From GCA-003244245 sp036266995 (lineage in GTDB: Bacteria; Actinomycetota; Actinomycetes; Mycobacteriales; Pseudonocardiaceae), in the NCBI GenBank assembly GCA_036266995.1, contig DATAWX010000017.1:124001-188000 (forward strand): DNA of 64,000 nt. Reading direction: 5' to 3'. A model generated the notes under the pieces. That model made no database searches. It was given only the letters and a program-made list of their open reading frames with translations, and had not been told where the DNA came from. Numbering within the stretch: the first letter of the stretch is position 1; each line of letters starts with the position of its first letter. Both the position numbers and the translations under genes were made by a program. This document shows, in pieces, positions 63,879 to 64,000 of the stretch.

Positions 63879-64000
63879 ATGACTCTGAGCGCGAAGACCT
63901 CGCCGGAGGACGGCGCTCCTGACGACCTTGAGGGTGTCCACCACTCGGTGGTGATTGTCGGCGGCGGTCAAGCCGGCCTGTCGATGAGTAACCACCTGAG
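63879..64000 (+). CDS. FAD-dependent oxidoreductase, 5' end only
   Basis: About 40 residues are visible. After a short hydrophilic lead, VVIVGGGQAGLSMSNHL is the Rossmann FAD-binding GxGxxG-type motif of flavoprotein monooxygenases. ATG at 63879 with AAAGGGA upstream. The gene runs off the right edge; class cannot be set. Confidence 0.85.
   Translation, partial: MTLSAKTSPEDGAPDDLEGVHHSVVIVGGGQAGLSMSNHL

Overview
The window is about 64 kb of high-GC chromosomal DNA from an actinomycete. Three things point to Actinomycetota, most likely Pseudonocardiales or a close neighbour of Mycobacteriales: the conserved gene order (groES-groEL1, tsaD-rimI-tsaB-tsaE-alr, glmS, glmM-rpsI-rplM, an ESX-4-type secretion locus, truA-rplQ-rpoA-rpsD-rpsK-rpsM-rpmJ-infA, groEL2, moeA-psd-pssA), HrcA/CIRCE control of both chaperonin loci, and an XRE/DUF397 pair. 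No species can be named from the sequence alone.

Layout. 1-8.4 kb (minus strand): 5' part of groEL1, groES, the t6A tRNA-modification genes tsaD, tsaB and tsaE with rimI, a hydrolase, alanine racemase and the NAD(P)HX repair enzyme, mostly coupled by 4-base overlaps. 8.4-13.5 kb: cell-wall precursor genes glmS and glmM, then rpsI-rplM. 13.6-27.2 kb: a type VII secretion locus (two WXG100 proteins, EccC, divergent EccD and MycP mycosin, then EccE and a partner protein). It is interrupted by an MFS exporter, an ArsR-type regulator and a DinB protein, and its EccB is cut down to 92 residues. 27.2-29.8 kb: a coiled-coil protein, Ku, an acyl-CoA dehydrogenase remnant and a VOC protein.

29.9-38.4 kb: a DUF1697 gene is split in two by about 8 kb of foreign DNA. 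The insert carries broken integrase, truncated terL, terS and a frameshifted HNH gene, so it is a decayed prophage-like element. It still holds apparently intact accessory genes: a HEPN-like protein, an overlapping pair ending in a two-TM protein, an operon of small proteins, XRE/DUF397, and a membrane-anchored protein. 38.4-42.1 kb: a split transketolase, then a gene graveyard (DUF222/HNH, DUF326 copper protein).

42.1-46.7 kb: the truA-to-infA ribosomal block. 47-50.3 kb: Rid-family protein and molybdenum-cofactor accessory genes (XdhC, MocA-like, MOSC). 50.4-57.7 kb: lipoproteins, small membrane proteins, a PadR regulator, a solute-binding protein, an amino-acid permease and LtrA. 57.8-62.9 kb: groEL2 with tandem CIRCE sites, moeA, and the phosphatidylethanolamine genes psd-pssA. 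The window ends in the start of a flavoprotein gene.

The most unusual aspects are the split DUF1697 gene and the cargo of its insert, the EccB truncation inside an otherwise intact ESX-4 locus, two genes (truA and the permease) whose only sensible start is CTG inside a CTGA overlap, and at least three families of roughly 39-46 bp palindromes, each present twice. One of these palindromes overlaps the apparent start of a gene.
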